A stretch of 64,000 bases of DNA from Cryptomeria japonica (taxonomy: Eukaryota > Streptophyta > Pinopsida > Cupressales > Cupressaceae), in contig NC_081413.1 in NCBI RefSeq assembly GCF_030272615.1, positions 20,958,501 through 21,022,500 of the forward strand. Direction: 5' to 3'. Shown here in pieces: positions 10,140-21,567 of the stretch (position 1 is the stretch's first letter; each line of letters starts with the position of its first letter). A program made the position numbers and the translations under genes. Under the pieces are notes generated by a model. It ran no database searches, was not told where the DNA came from, and saw only the letters and a list, made by a program, of their open reading frames with translations.

Positions 10140-12205
10140 AGGATAAACAGGTTTTGAGGGGACTAGAAACCTCGTACAGCAAGTTTTGAAGGGACCTAAA
10201 ACCCTCAAGTTTTTCATAGATTTGGAACCACCAAAGGGATGCTACAAGAGGATACAATAAAGACAAACAACAACACAACCACAAACACAAATAATTGATC
10301 AAGCATTACAATATTTGTGGCAAATAAGGATGCAGGAAATAGAGTAGCAACAACCAAACAAATGCCATCTCGTAAATACAATTAAACCAATACCAAAAAA
10401 GCTGGTCCAAACAAAAGATCTAGAACAACTTATAGATCTCAAAAAATAGTAAACAAGGGTTTTTCAAGAACCCTCAACCAACAAAGGGTTTACAAGGCTC
10501 CCTTAACCTGTAACATGGTCTTCAGGCCACCAAGATCAAAACCTGAACCTAACAAATAATAACTGACAAAACTGGGCCCTTGAAAACTACTAGCATCCAG
10601 CCTACCCATGGGTTTTGCAAGGCTCCCACAACCCAAACCAAGAATAAAAAAGATAAGCATTAATAAAAAACCAAAAATAGTGGGGTTTTGAAAGGCTCCC
10701 CGAATCTTCGAATTGGGTTTTACCATGGCTCCCAAACCCAACAAGATACAACCAATGACCACACAACATCTTATCAACATCCCCCTTCCACTAAAAAACC
10801 TTTCCACCTGAATAGGATAGGGAACCACCTCAATAGGAGCTGAAAAGATGTAGGCCATCAACATAGAGCACAAAGCTACAAGCCACAAAGCAAATTCCAA
10901 CAACGAAGGAACAAACCTACTATGATTAGCTGGATAAATGGGTTTTGAAAAGTCTCCCAAAACTTTAAGATGAAGAAAAGGCTTGATTGAGATAAAATCG
11001 AAGCAGAGGAGCTCAACCAAAAACTCCACCTTTATAGGAGACAAGGGATAAAACCCCAATGAAAAGGAGAGAGGAATAATCACACACCCAACCTAAACAA
11101 AAAGGGCAACCAAAACCCCCATCAAGATTCATCCCACAAGACTGCACCCACAACTCTTCCCCTTAGTAGAATAATAGTCCACCTCAAAGGACAAACTGAA
11201 AGAAATGAAAAAATGACGACTTGAAAGTCACCAGAGAGTCTCTTGAAAAATATTAGAAAAGAATCACGCGCACAAAAAACAAGAGGAGCCCTGAAAGGTG
11301 AGACACCAAAGACAAGTAAACCATGCACATGTAAGATCCTTGTAGCAACAAAAACCACCCCAAGTATAGAACACGGCCTAGGGGGAGAAGAGAAACTGAA
11401 AACCCAAAGGAGAACCAGGCATCAAAAGATCCACCAAAATCCCACACCTCCCCCCCACCCCAAGGCAACAGGAAAAGAGAAGGAGGCAAATAAAAAACAT
11501 AGACACAAACTAAAGAAGGGGGAAAGATCACACATCCACTCCCAGCTCGACCAACCACACACCCCCAACCTCTCAAAGAAAAACAATCATAGGAGAATCC
11601 ACATGTACCCGAGAAAGGATAGTGCATCCACAACCCACTCCTGGCTCCACAAACAGGTCACAACAACATCAGAAAAAAGGGTCGCCTCAGGACACACAGA
11701 GAGAACCCGTAGATCCCCAAGAAATAGGGGTGACCAGCCCAATCTAAATGCTACTAACACCCATCCATTTCCATCAATTGTCATATAAGAGGAAAAGAGG
11801 CTCCAAAAGAAAACAAGATCAAGGTTTCGCAAGAAAATGACCCCTTTTCAGAAGAGAACCCCACTGAAGATCAACGAAAGAGAGAAGCATGGATGCGAAA
11901 ACACCTCACAACCACACCAACTGCCCACACAAAGACAACAGAAGCACAGGAAGCCTCAACTACAGATATTTGAATGAAAAGAAACTTTTGTTGAGAACCT
12001 CTCTCCACCTTTGCAATGACTCCTGCAAACACTTCCACAACCCAACAGACATCATGAAGGATAGAAAGAGGCCAAAAAAAGATAGGGCATAGATGCACCA
12101 TCGCCATCGTCATTCTCTGAGTCCTCTGCAACATCCATAGGAACCCTAACTCCACCTTTGCATCCTCTGCTCTCTCTCTCTCGCTCCTTCCTATCATTTC
12201 AAATC
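10140..12205 (-). mobile_element. Repeat B: second member of the repeat A family
   Basis: It begins on the plus strand with GGATAAACAGGTTTTGAGG, the same terminus as repeat A at 1580, and runs through the same order of motifs to a GC-richer, CT-rich end near 12205. At least eight imperfect inverted motifs of the GGGTTTT-GGCTCCC-AAACC type occur between 10150 and 10970. Unlike A, no clear target duplication could be matched at its two ends, so the right boundary is approximate. It carries the uninterrupted 197-codon frame at 10490-11083. Confidence 0.6.
10490..11083 (-). CDS. Unrecognised 197-codon frame of repeat B
   Basis: The longest frame in the A/B/C family runs 197 codons without a stop. 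It is collinear with the frame in repeat A (1968-2585, one stop) and partly with repeat C (24770-25027). It is hydrophobic, with Leu/Phe/Val-rich stretches and two related words, PIKVEFLVELL near residue 16 and PIEVVPYPIQVERF near residue 83. Recurring DNA hairpin motifs translate as short GSL-KP or VLG-FSK words. No RT, endonuclease, zinc knuckle or other known domain is seen. The start Met is simply the first in frame. It may be a relic element protein or a by-product of a T/G-rich strand. Confidence 0.3.
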   Translation of the reverse strand: MIIPLSFSLGFYPLSPIKVEFLVELLCFDFISIKPFLHLKVLGDFSKPIYPANHSRFVPSLLEFALWLVALCSMLMAYIFSAPIEVVPYPIQVERFFSGRGMLIRCCVVIGCILLGLGAMVKPNSKIRGAFQNPTIFGFLLMLIFFILGLGCGSLAKPMGRLDASSFQGPSFVSYYLLGSGFDLGGLKTMLQVKGAL

Positions 12206-12316
12206 CATGTACGAGAAATTGATAAAACTTTATTGTTTGAACCAAAATTGTAAGCACTACAGGAAAGAAGCCCCACTATTTCTCCAAGGTTCTCCCCAAC
12301 ATAAAGCATGCTCCAT
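12206..12316. other. Spacer left of the LARD-like element
   Basis: Short sequence between repeat B and the LTR starting at 12317. The last five bases, TCCAT, do not match the bases following the 3' LTR at 24643, so no target duplication is visible. Confidence 0.5.
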
Positions 12317-12990
12317 TGTTAGTTTTACACCTAATATTGTTGTAATTGTAATATTTATTTATTATGTAATGTTAGACATGGACATGTAACATGTAGAGAT
12401 TCCTTTGGAATATTGTCAGGGTCACTTGATGAGTTGTATTGTAACATTGTAATATAATATAATAATTATTTAATATTGGGTAAAGATATTTAAAAAGAGA
12501 AATCTTAGTACCAAATATTAAATGTGGGCTCAAGGGTAGTTAGCACATGGTTTTACTTTAGGTCACTAGTTGTTTTTGTGTGAGCTTTTGTCTATATAAG
12601 CAAGCACATGTTTAGTGGTTAAGCTATACTAGTGGTTTCGGGCTACCATTGTATTGAGTCCTTTGGAGGATTGCATTTGTGAAGCAAGCAATGGGATGTG
12701 TGGATTGATGCTTGGACACATAGGAATGCATTGGAGGGTTTGATGGTTCGAAGGTATTCATTATAACTGTATATTTCTTTATGGCTTAATAATATAATGG
12801 TTTATGGATGCTTTTGGAAGCTGGGTGTTTACCTCATGAGGTTTTTCCTAAGATATATATTGTGTTATCTTGTGAATTGTCTATTTTTATCTTTGAATTA
12901 TTGTGATTTCATAAGTTTGTATGCTTTATGTCATGGGTTATGTAGGAATTGGATTATTTGCATGTGGGTTTAAAGCATTATTTCCTAACA
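12317..12990 (+). mobile_element. 5' LTR of the LARD-like element
   Basis: It starts TGTTAGTTTTACACC and ends TTTCCTAACA. It has a TATA box TATATAA at 12594-12600 and long stretches nearly identical to the split 3' LTR, for example GGACATGTAACATGTAGAG and CAAGGGTAGTTAGCACATGG. This undisturbed copy shows the empty sites for both nested insertions. Confidence 0.85.
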
Positions 12991-13010
12991 AGTGGTATCA
13001 AAGCTTTCAT
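12991..13010 (+). promoter_or_regulatory. Primer-binding site of the LARD-like element
   Basis: AGTGGTATCAAAGCTTTCAT follows the LTR end directly; TGGTATCAAAGC matches the initiator Met tRNA 3' end complement used by most plant LTR elements. Confidence 0.85.
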
Positions 13011-16000
13011 GGTTTATTTTGAATGATAACCCTACCTTGAGTGAAAGAGGTACAAATTCAAATCCATGGAAATGCATAAAAGGATTGATATATTATAAGG
13101 TATGAGACACACTTACAGGTTGTTGTAGATTTGAGGGGTTTAGGTTTTCTATGTGATGGGTTGTTTGCAGATTTGGGATTTGGAAAATATTGGGTCAAAA
13201 GGGGTTCCACAGAACCCCCTCTCCCTACTCATATCCCAAGTGTACACTGTGATAGTCTACCACTATCAGTAGTGGTACACTACCAAGTAGCACACCTACC
13301 TCCCTCACTATAAAATCCCATAGGCTGCTACTAGTGGGGATCCTGACTAGTGAGGCCTCGGGCCTTGGTCAAGTGGACCCCACGTGGTCAAAAATGGAAA
13401 TCGTTGTTTCAATAAATTGAAACCACCAAATGCTTATAAAATAAATGAAATTTCCATGAACTTTTTTGGAAGAGGAGAAGAGTGGGGGTTCCAGCCAATG
13501 GGCCCCACTCAGAAAGTGATTATTTTCATATAAGTAAATTGGCTGATTTTATTGAACAAAGCATAACTTTCATTAACAGATTCCATTGTTTGACTTATTA
13601 TACTCATTGGAAAGATTTTTTTGAGAACTATACTTTGGTATAGGCTTGGTTCTTTTGACATGTTTTGTAGTCTAGAAGCCAAATGTTCTTTGCTACACAA
13701 TTTTGGTCATAACTTTTGTGCATATAGAATCATTTTTTATTTCAAACAGGAGTTGGAGAGTATGTTTAGTCTACTAAAGTGTGGTGCTATTATGTTATCA
13801 CTTTGGTGAGCATGGAGAGGTGTGTACTTGTTTTATCACTTGTAGTTACTTGAAACTTGGGGTGTGGATGTGAGTGCATCTAGATGAGTCATGAGGAAAA
13901 ACCTTGAGAAAGTAATGTTTTCATTAGATATTTATGATGTTACAATTGATTATCAGATTTGGTTCTCCTTAGTAAAGGTTTAGAAGTATTTTTTTAGAGG
14001 TGAACTTTTATGGTGATAGGTACATAGGTTGTTCTTGCTTTGATACTTGGAGTTTTATGTGGGTGATAGTTGAGTGCAGGTACAATGTTGGTGATGATTA
14101 TGATTTCTTGGGTATGTAGGTACATGTTTTGCATTGTCATGACATAGTTATGTTTGTGTTGATTTGGTTTGATGTTAAGAGTTTATTCTTATCTTTTGGA
14201 TGGTCATTTAGTTCCTTGATTATGGTACTTGATGTGGAAATGTTTGGAAAATCAAATTAGATGTTGATTTGGTGTTTGAGTCATGTGATCTATGGGATTA
14301 TCTTTGATATTTTAGTTTGTAGTTTACAAATGTGATGTTGAGTTTACATGTTCAGTTTTTGACCTATGAGTTATGTAGTTGTGTAGGTTGATCGCCTATT
14401 CAATTGCAGTAGGATAGCTTGAATGTTGACTGTCTATATCCACCAGGTTTGATTATTGTGGTGTATACTTTTTAGTTGACCTTGTCTATGAAAATTAGTG
14501 CATTGGTATATTTGTTTTGAGATGAGAGGATGGATGATGTTTACAGTACCTAGATAGTTATTGTTGGGACTTGTAGCATGTATTTTATCATGATGTCATG
14601 ATATATTGGTTATTCATTGGTTGCACTTTTAGTGGGAGCTTTTGACAATGATGTATTGGTTGTGTAGGATTGATTCCTGATTCATGGTTTTGTTAGCGGT
14701 TGTATATATATTTTTGGCTTGGAGTTCATAGTTACACTTGATGTTATTGACTTTTCAGTTGTATGTGTGTAGACCTAGATATTTTTCATGTAGGAGATGG
14801 TTATCATGATTCCGAGTGTAACCCGGTATCACAGTTTAGTGGGGGTTGTTTACAATGATGTTTATCCACCATTGGTTGGTAGATGATCTTCTTAGTGTGT
14901 AGATGTTTGGAGGATGCCTTAGATTTTATTGTGGCATAACAATCTTTGACTTTTTGTAGGGACACTAGTAGGAGATAGTGATCTTCATGATATTTGAGGA
15001 TGTTGACATCTTGGAGTCCTTGGTTGAGGTGTGTTTTATGCTTGCATTTGATATGTTATTATGGTTTGCTATTATTTCATGGTACACTCTTGATTGCACA
15101 TTAGAGTTATGGCATGTTACAATTATTCTATATATTCATATGGAGCATTTTATCTCCTATGAGGCGATAGTTAGATCATGTTCTCATGTTTATGTTCTTG
15201 ATTCAACTATTGAAGCTTTGAGATTGGCCTTGTTGGGTTCTCTTTGTATTGAGTTTATGATCATTTTCTTGATTCTTCATGATGTGTTATGTTGTATTTA
15301 GATTTTGGCATGGATTTATTCGTTATAGGCGCTCATGGATACATTGAGATGTAGGTGATACAAGTATTCTCTTGTGATTGGAGACATGTGTTGGGATGAT
15401 TGGTTGTTTCAGCAGGAAGTCCAAGGAGTATTCACCTTGTATATACTTGAGAGTAAATCATACTCAGTGTGAGTCATGATGACTTGGATAGCTTGATGAG
15501 CATTCTCATTCCCCACTCTTCGTCTACTTGGTAGTTTACTACTTGAGAGGAATTTCCCATTGTTCCTTTCAGGTGCATTATGTTTATGCTTATCTTTCAT
15601 AGATATGGATCTTGATCCATGGAGATGTTTAGTTCTGGAGGGTTCATTTGAGAGATGTATAGTATTTGTTATCTCCTTGTGCATATAGTTTGATATTATG
15701 ATATCATTTTGAGGATGTTAGGAGATGGTTTAGTGGGATGATTTCTTTCATTGGGAATAGTTAAGTTATAACTTTTATCTTCTTGGTTATGGGAAGCTTA
15801 CATCCATGTTGGCATTACACGATACTTATGTTGGTTCAAATGATCTAAGAAATTGAATGAGGGTTTCGGTGTTGGTATGGATTTTCTTTTGTGTTGTCTT
15901 GGAGGAGATCATACTTGACATAACATTTCTTATTTGAGGTGTTGTTAGAAGAACAAGTTATGGTTTATAGGTTGTCTTTCTTGATTCTATATATTCTCTC

Positions 16001-16629
16001 TTTTTTAGGAGGATGGTGACATATTGTGGGACAATACACAACAATTGGGTTGCATGTGTGTATCACTGTGATTTTTTCTTGGTAGTACATGTTTTAGTTA
16101 CTTATTACACCTTGATATGAGTAGTTATTGGTAGACTTGATATGCTTTGAGCTTTATTTCAGACTTGGTATTACCCACACAGTGGGAGTTCCTAGATATG
16201 TATGTACTTCATTGATAGGTTTTGATATAGGGATCTTGATTGCATTTTATGGATTAATATGATATTGGCATGAGTTTATTGATGGTTATATCTAGAAGGA
16301 ATGGATGGTTGGATGTATTGGCATGTGTTGTGAATGTTATTAATGATCATGTGGGTTTTTACTTTATGACAATAACTTGGAGATTTTGTTATCGCATTGG
16401 ATTTTGTGCTTGTGTTCATGGATTGGTGCATATTTACCTGGGATTGTTCCTTCTCTTCCAGAGGTGGCATGTTGGAAGATGAGAGGGGTACTTGCCTAAG
16501 ATGGTGGTCACTTGGTTTTATTGCAAGTATATTTTTAGAGAAGGAGAGCATGTTGGAGATTCATGTGGTTACATGTATGGCTATGATGATGTGTTTTAAT
16601 GATTGACACTTATGCAATGTATACAATAA
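13011..16629 (+). mobile_element. Non-coding interior of the LARD-like element
   Basis: About 3.6 kb, strongly T/G-rich on the plus strand from 13840 onward. The longest frame (14978-15301, 107 codons) is hydrophobic with no gag, protease, RT or integrase motif, and the opposite strand has none either. A cluster of short perfect hairpins lies at 13201-13283. The interior looks like carrier sequence with cis signals for packaging and reverse transcription. Confidence 0.65.
13201..13283 (+). promoter_or_regulatory. Hairpin cluster downstream of the PBS
   Basis: GGGGTTC-CACA-GAACCCC (13201-13218) is a perfect 7-bp stem. TACCACTA-TCAG-TAGTGGTA (13258-13277) is a perfect 8-bp stem. GTAGTG-GTA-CACTAC (13269-13283) is a 6-bp stem that overlaps the previous one, so the two cannot form together. 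The cluster lies about 210-290 nt after the PBS, where packaging and dimerisation structures usually sit. Confidence 0.45.
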
Positions 16630-16653
16630 GTGGGAGGACATTGGGAGCTAAGG
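16630..16653 (+). promoter_or_regulatory. Polypurine tract of the LARD-like element
   Basis: A purine-rich stretch containing GTGGGAGGACATTGGGAG and AAGG immediately precedes the 3' LTR start TGTTGTACACG. It is the expected plus-strand priming site. Confidence 0.65.
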
Positions 16654-16950
16654 TGTTGTACACGTTGCATAATAATGTTATAATTATAATATTTATTTAT
16701 TATGTGATGTTGCACATGGACATGTAACATGTAGAGATTCCTTTGGAATATTCTCAGGACAACTTGATGAGATGTATTGTAACATTGTAATATTATATTA
16801 TAATTATTTAATATTAGGGAAACAAATTTCAAAGGATAAAACTTAGTACCCAATATTAAATGTGGGGTCAAGGGTAGTTAGCACATGGTTTTGTGGCACA
16901 TGTTCTTACTTTACCACTAGTTATTTTTGTGTGAGATTTTGTCTATATAA
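16654..16950 (+). mobile_element. 3' LTR of the LARD-like element, part 1
   Basis: Aligns with 12317-12600 of the 5' LTR. It ends at GTCTATATAA, where the 954-bp inverted-repeat element is inserted directly after the TATA box. Part 2 is 17905-18165 and part 3 is 24499-24642. Confidence 0.85.
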
Positions 16951-17904
16951 GGGTAAAAGTACAAAATTGTGTCACGCTTTTATAAAAGAAATGGCCAATG
17001 CTGATTCAACTTTTTAAATTAAATCAATATAAAGTGAAATATGTGTTTTGAATTTTAAATGATGTAAATTAATCAGATTTATATTCTTATGTCTATTTTA
17101 AGTTTGTAATTTTAATTAAAATTTATAAAATTATCTTAATATAGTTTTTTATAAAGTAAACACTATAATTTAGTTGTTGAAAAAATGTTGAAATTGAAGT
17201 TATACAAGCAACCACACTTTATTTAGTAAAATTTACATTTTTTCCTTGAATTTTTTTTTGTACATTGATAACTTGAAACTTTAGTGCATGGATATATTGT
17301 TTACTACTTTTTATAAATATATATTTTTCAATAAATTTGAAAAGTTGTGTGTGCTAAAATATAATTGTTTCCAATTCCCACCACCCTTTTTCTTAATTAT
17401 TTATCCAAATCATAAGAATTATATCATCTTGACATAGATTCTTTTCTCTACTGCATCATATTTTTTTAATGTTTTTTTAATAAATTTAAGTATTTTTCCT
17501 TGGCAAGATAATCAACCTTATATTTTAGTGCTGATGACCCACTTTGAATAAAAATAAAATATAAAACATAAAAAATAATTAAAATATTAAAAGATATATA
17601 TTTTGGAAAAATCACTTATAGATCTATAAAAGGGTTTTAACATTTCAAAAAAAAAATTATTTTTAAGAGTAGGAGTTGTTGAAACATCGAGTTTTATTTT
17701 TTTTGTAATTAGACCAAAAGTAGTATAAAATATACATTTAGTAAACACTTCCAATTGGATTAGTTGTGGCCCATATATAACTTAGCTATAATGAGTCTAT
17801 ATAGACCATATGTTTGACTAAAATTAATTTTTAGTTAGAATTACTTAAATTCACTTGCGCTGGTAAGTTAGCCTGAAACGTGACACAGTTTTGTGCTTTT
17901 ACCC
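16951..17904. mobile_element. 954-bp non-autonomous TIR element
   Basis: The ends are inverted repeats of about 26 bp differing at two positions: left GGGTAAAAGTACAAAA and, read inward from the right, GGGTAAAAGCACAAAA, both continuing to TGTGTCACG. The 4-bp ATAA is duplicated at 16947-16950 and 17905-17908, and the intact 5' LTR has a single ATAA there, confirming the insertion. The interior is AT-rich with no transposase. A 4-bp duplication does not fit hAT (8), Mutator (9), CACTA (3) or mariner (TA), so I leave the superfamily open. Confidence 0.85.
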
Positions 17905-18165
17905 ATAAGCAAGTACATGTTTAGTGGTTAAGGTAGGCTGGTGGTTTTGGGTTATTATTGTATTGAGTCCTTTGGAGGATTGCATTTGTGAATAATGAAA
18001 TGGGATGTGTGGATTCATGCTTGCTCGAATGGGAATACATTGGAATGCTTGATGGTTCAAAAGTATTCATTGTAAATATAGATTTCTTTATGGATGAACA
18101 ATACAATGGAGTATGGATCCTTCTGGAGGCCTGGTTTTTCCCTCTTGAGGGTTTTCCTAGGATAT
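17905..18165 (+). mobile_element. 3' LTR of the LARD-like element, part 2
   Basis: Aligns with about 12597-12855 of the 5' LTR, for example TGTTTAGTGGTTAAG and ATTGAGTCCTTTGGAGGATT. It stops at GATAT (18161-18165), which is repeated at 24499-24503 on the far side of the LTR array. Confidence 0.85.
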
Positions 18166-19395
18166 TGATGCAAAGCATCTATCACAAACCTTAAAACCTT
18201 CATTCAAGGGTATTACTGACCCAAAATTAATACAAGACCTTAAACTTGAATCAAAAGGCATATAAAAATATCAACTACTCTTCTCAACCCCAAACCAATT
18301 TAAAAGGTTATATTCCATCCCTATGGACCTTCATTCAATATTTAAGATCATAACATTCACCATAACCTGAGAGAACAAATTCTTTATTGCCATTGAATAC
18401 CCTAGTTCAAGGTTTTATCCTTTAAAAACTATTTTCACCAAATAATCATAAATTATTCAATTATTAACCAAATTAAGTAAGAAAAAAGGAAATGGAAAGA
18501 GGATTCAGAGACCTTTCCAATAAATATATTCTTTCTTCATTATGTTTCCTCATATGACCACACCAAATGCTACAACCAGACTGCTGCTGCCTTCACCAAT
18601 CTTCTTTTCACCATGAACTGTACCAAACAGTCATCAATAACTTTTTAAATATTGATCATAAAGAAAATTGCTCTAGTTAGACACTAGATTACTGAGCTAC
18701 ACAATGTATCTCACATTTATAGCCAGATCCAATGGTTAAATCAAAAGTTATCAGAATTTTGCCAAAACAAGTAACCCTTGGCAGGGTTTTGACAATTTTT
18801 GTTAAAAAATAAATATCTTGCCAAATATTCCACAAAAATGAATAAGAAAGTATTGATCTGAAATCTATTTCATTAATATATCATTCAATAACATCAACAT
18901 ATAAAAATTACACCATATTTGATCCTCCATGGATCTATGATAGTCACAGATTCATTAAAACCTTATGACAGTTTGAAGGTTTGATAGATAATCTTTGTCA
19001 AATCCCCTCCAAACTACTCTACCCCTTGATTTCAACTAAACATGGTTTTATAAACCATTTCCAACTCCTTCCTAACTAATCTAACCACCTCATGACCAAT
19101 GGATTTCATTCTTACACTTTTGTTGAACTTTTTGGCAATGTTCAAACTTTGCAATTTTTTACAATTTTGCATTTTTTACATAAATGACTCTAACCCTTAC
19201 ATGGACACTTTTAACACTTCAAGATGGACCAAATATGATATATTTGGACAAAATGGATCATTTAGACTTACATATTATGATTCAATGGACTCAAATAACC
19301 TTAGTACATTATGAATGACTCAAATACAATAAAATTGCTCATATTATGACTTTTGACCTCCTGGTATTCTTGTTTTCTTAGGTGCCTCTACACCA
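18166..19395 (-). mobile_element. LTR 1 of the array (3'-most on minus strand)
   Basis: 1230 bp, from TGATGCAAAGCATC to CTCTACACCA on the plus strand. Plus-strand frames such as the 71 codons at 19099-19314 recur in the other LTRs with indels and do not look coding. Confidence 0.9.
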
Positions 19396-19865
19396 TACTC
19401 CCAACCTTGAAAAGTTTCCAAATCCCTTGGAAACGTGGGTAAAAAGACTTGCAAGAAAAAATTTGAGCGAAATTTTCAACTTTGTCTTCATCTTTACCTC
19501 TTTATGCCTCTTTATGCTACTGCTTCCTTCTCAGACAATCTCTTTGTGACTTCTACCAATGGAGTTTGTAGTGGCTACCATCCAAGTACTTTTACCAACC
19601 ATAAGTCCACCTCTCCATGCTGCAACACCTCAGCAACAACCTTTGTACCTCACCTCAAAATTGTCCTCTTTGCCTCTCTCCCTAGTCTTTTGGCAACCAA
19701 TGGACCATCCCATGGCCTTTGATAGACCTTCCTTGTCTGCCGACACACAACACCAACTTCCTCTTGCAACTAGATGGACAAGCACCTGCAACAAAAACTA
19801 ATCCGTAACAAAAAACACAAACATATCTCTTAGCCTAGATCTTTTGTTGGGCTTTGATACCAATT
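19396..19865 (-). mobile_element. Interior 1 of the array (470 bp)
   Basis: Minus-strand order is PBS (TGGTATCAAAGCC, 19850-19862), about 430 bp of non-coding sequence, then the purine tract at 19396-19410 next to LTR 1. A plus-strand frame at 19435-19722 is antisense to the element and is treated as chance. Confidence 0.88.
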
Positions 19866-21097
19866 TGATGCAGACCATCTATCACAAACCATAAAACCTT
19901 CATTCAAGGTTATTATTGACCCAAAACTAATACAAGACCCTAAACTTGAATCAAGAGGCACATACAAAGATCAATCACTCTTCTCAAATCGAAACCAATT
20001 TTAAAGGTTATATTACATACATATATACCTTCATTCAATATTTGAGATCATAAAATTTACCATAACATTAGAGAAAAAATTCTTTATTGCCATGGAATAC
20101 TCTAGTTCAAGGTTTCATCCTTTAAAAACTATTTTCACAAAAATAATCACATATTATTCAATTCTTAACCAAATCAAGGAAGAAAAAAAGCACTGGAAAG
20201 AGTCTTTAGAGACATTTCCAACACATATATCCTTTCTTCATTATGATTCCTCATGTGACTACACCAAATGTTGCAACCGGGCTGTTGTTGCCTTCACCAA
20301 TATGCTTTTCACCATGAACTATAGCAAACAATCATCAATAACTTTTTACATATTGATGATAAAGAAAATCCCTTCAGTCAGACTCTGGATTAATGAGTTA
20401 CACAACATCTCTCACTATTATAGCTAGATCCAATCGTTAAATCAAACGTTATGAGAATTTTTCCAAAATGGGTAACCCTTGGCAGGGTTTTGACAATATT
20501 TGTAAAAACAAACATATCTTGTCAAATACTCCAAAAAAAGGAATGAGAAAGGATTCATCTGAAAGATATTTCATTAATCTATCATTTAATAAAATATACA
20601 TATAAAAATGACACCAAATATTATCCTCCATGGATCTATGACAGTCAAAGATTCCTTAAAATGTTATGACAATTTGAGGGTTTGATGGATAATCTTTGTC
20701 AAATCCCCTCCAAATTTCTCTACCCCCTTGATTTCAACCAAATATGGTTTTATAAACCATTTCCAACTCCTTCCTAACTAACCTAACCAGCTCATGACCA
20801 ATGTAATTCATTCTTACACTTTTGTTGCACTTTTTGGCAATATTGCAACTTTGCAATTTTTATAATTTTGCATTTTTGACATAAATGACTCTAACCTTTA
20901 CATGGACACTTTTAAGACTTCAAGATGGACCAAATATGATATCTTTGAACAAAATAGCTCACTTATCCTTACATATTATGATTCACTGGACTCAAATAAC
21001 CTTAATACATTATGAATGACTCAAATACAATAAAATTGCTCATATTATGACTTTTGACCTCCTTGCATGCTTTGTGTGTTTAGGTCTCTCTGCACCA
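19866..21097 (-). mobile_element. LTR 2 of the array
   Basis: 1232 bp, TGATGCAGACC to CTCTGCACCA. Highly similar to LTR 1 with scattered substitutions and small indels, indicating considerable age. Confidence 0.9.
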
Positions 21098-21567
21098 TAC
21101 TCCCAACCTTGAAAGATTTCCAAATCCCTTGGAAATGTGGGTAAAATGACCTGCAAGAAAAATTTTGAGCAAAATTTTCACCTTTGTCTTCATCTTTACC
21201 TCTTTATGCCTCTTTATGTTGCCGCTTCCTCCTCAAACAATCTCTTTGTGACTCCTACTAATGGAGTTTGTAGTGGCTGCCATCCAAGTGCTTTTACCAA
21301 CCATAAGTCCACCTCTCCATGTTGCATCACCTCACTAAAAACCTTTGTGCCTCACCTAGAATTTCTCCTCTTTGCCTCTCTCCCTAGTCTTTTGGCAACC
21401 AATGGACCATCCCATGGCCCTTGACAGACCTTCCTTGTCTACCCAGACACAACACCAACTTCCTCTTGCAGCTAGATGGACAAGCACCTACAACAAAAAC
21501 TCATCCGTAACACAAAACACAAACATCTCTCTTAGAACAGATCTTTTGTTGGGCTCTGATACCAATT
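21098..21567 (-). mobile_element. Interior 2 of the array (470 bp)
   Basis: The PBS at 21552-21564 reads TGGTATCAGAGCC on the minus strand, the best match of the three to initiator Met tRNA. The purine tract abuts LTR 2 at 21098-21112. No coding capacity. Confidence 0.88.

Noticed and set aside
12991-13010. tRNA genes at TGGTATCAAAGC-type sequences
   Set aside because: Each occurs next to an LTR end and matches only the tRNA 3' end, so these are primer-binding sites. No cloverleaf is present.
14978-15301. 107-codon hydrophobic frame as an env-like or membrane gene of the LARD-like element
   Set aside because: The T/G-rich strand produces hydrophobic frames by composition. There is no signal, motif or second copy to support it.
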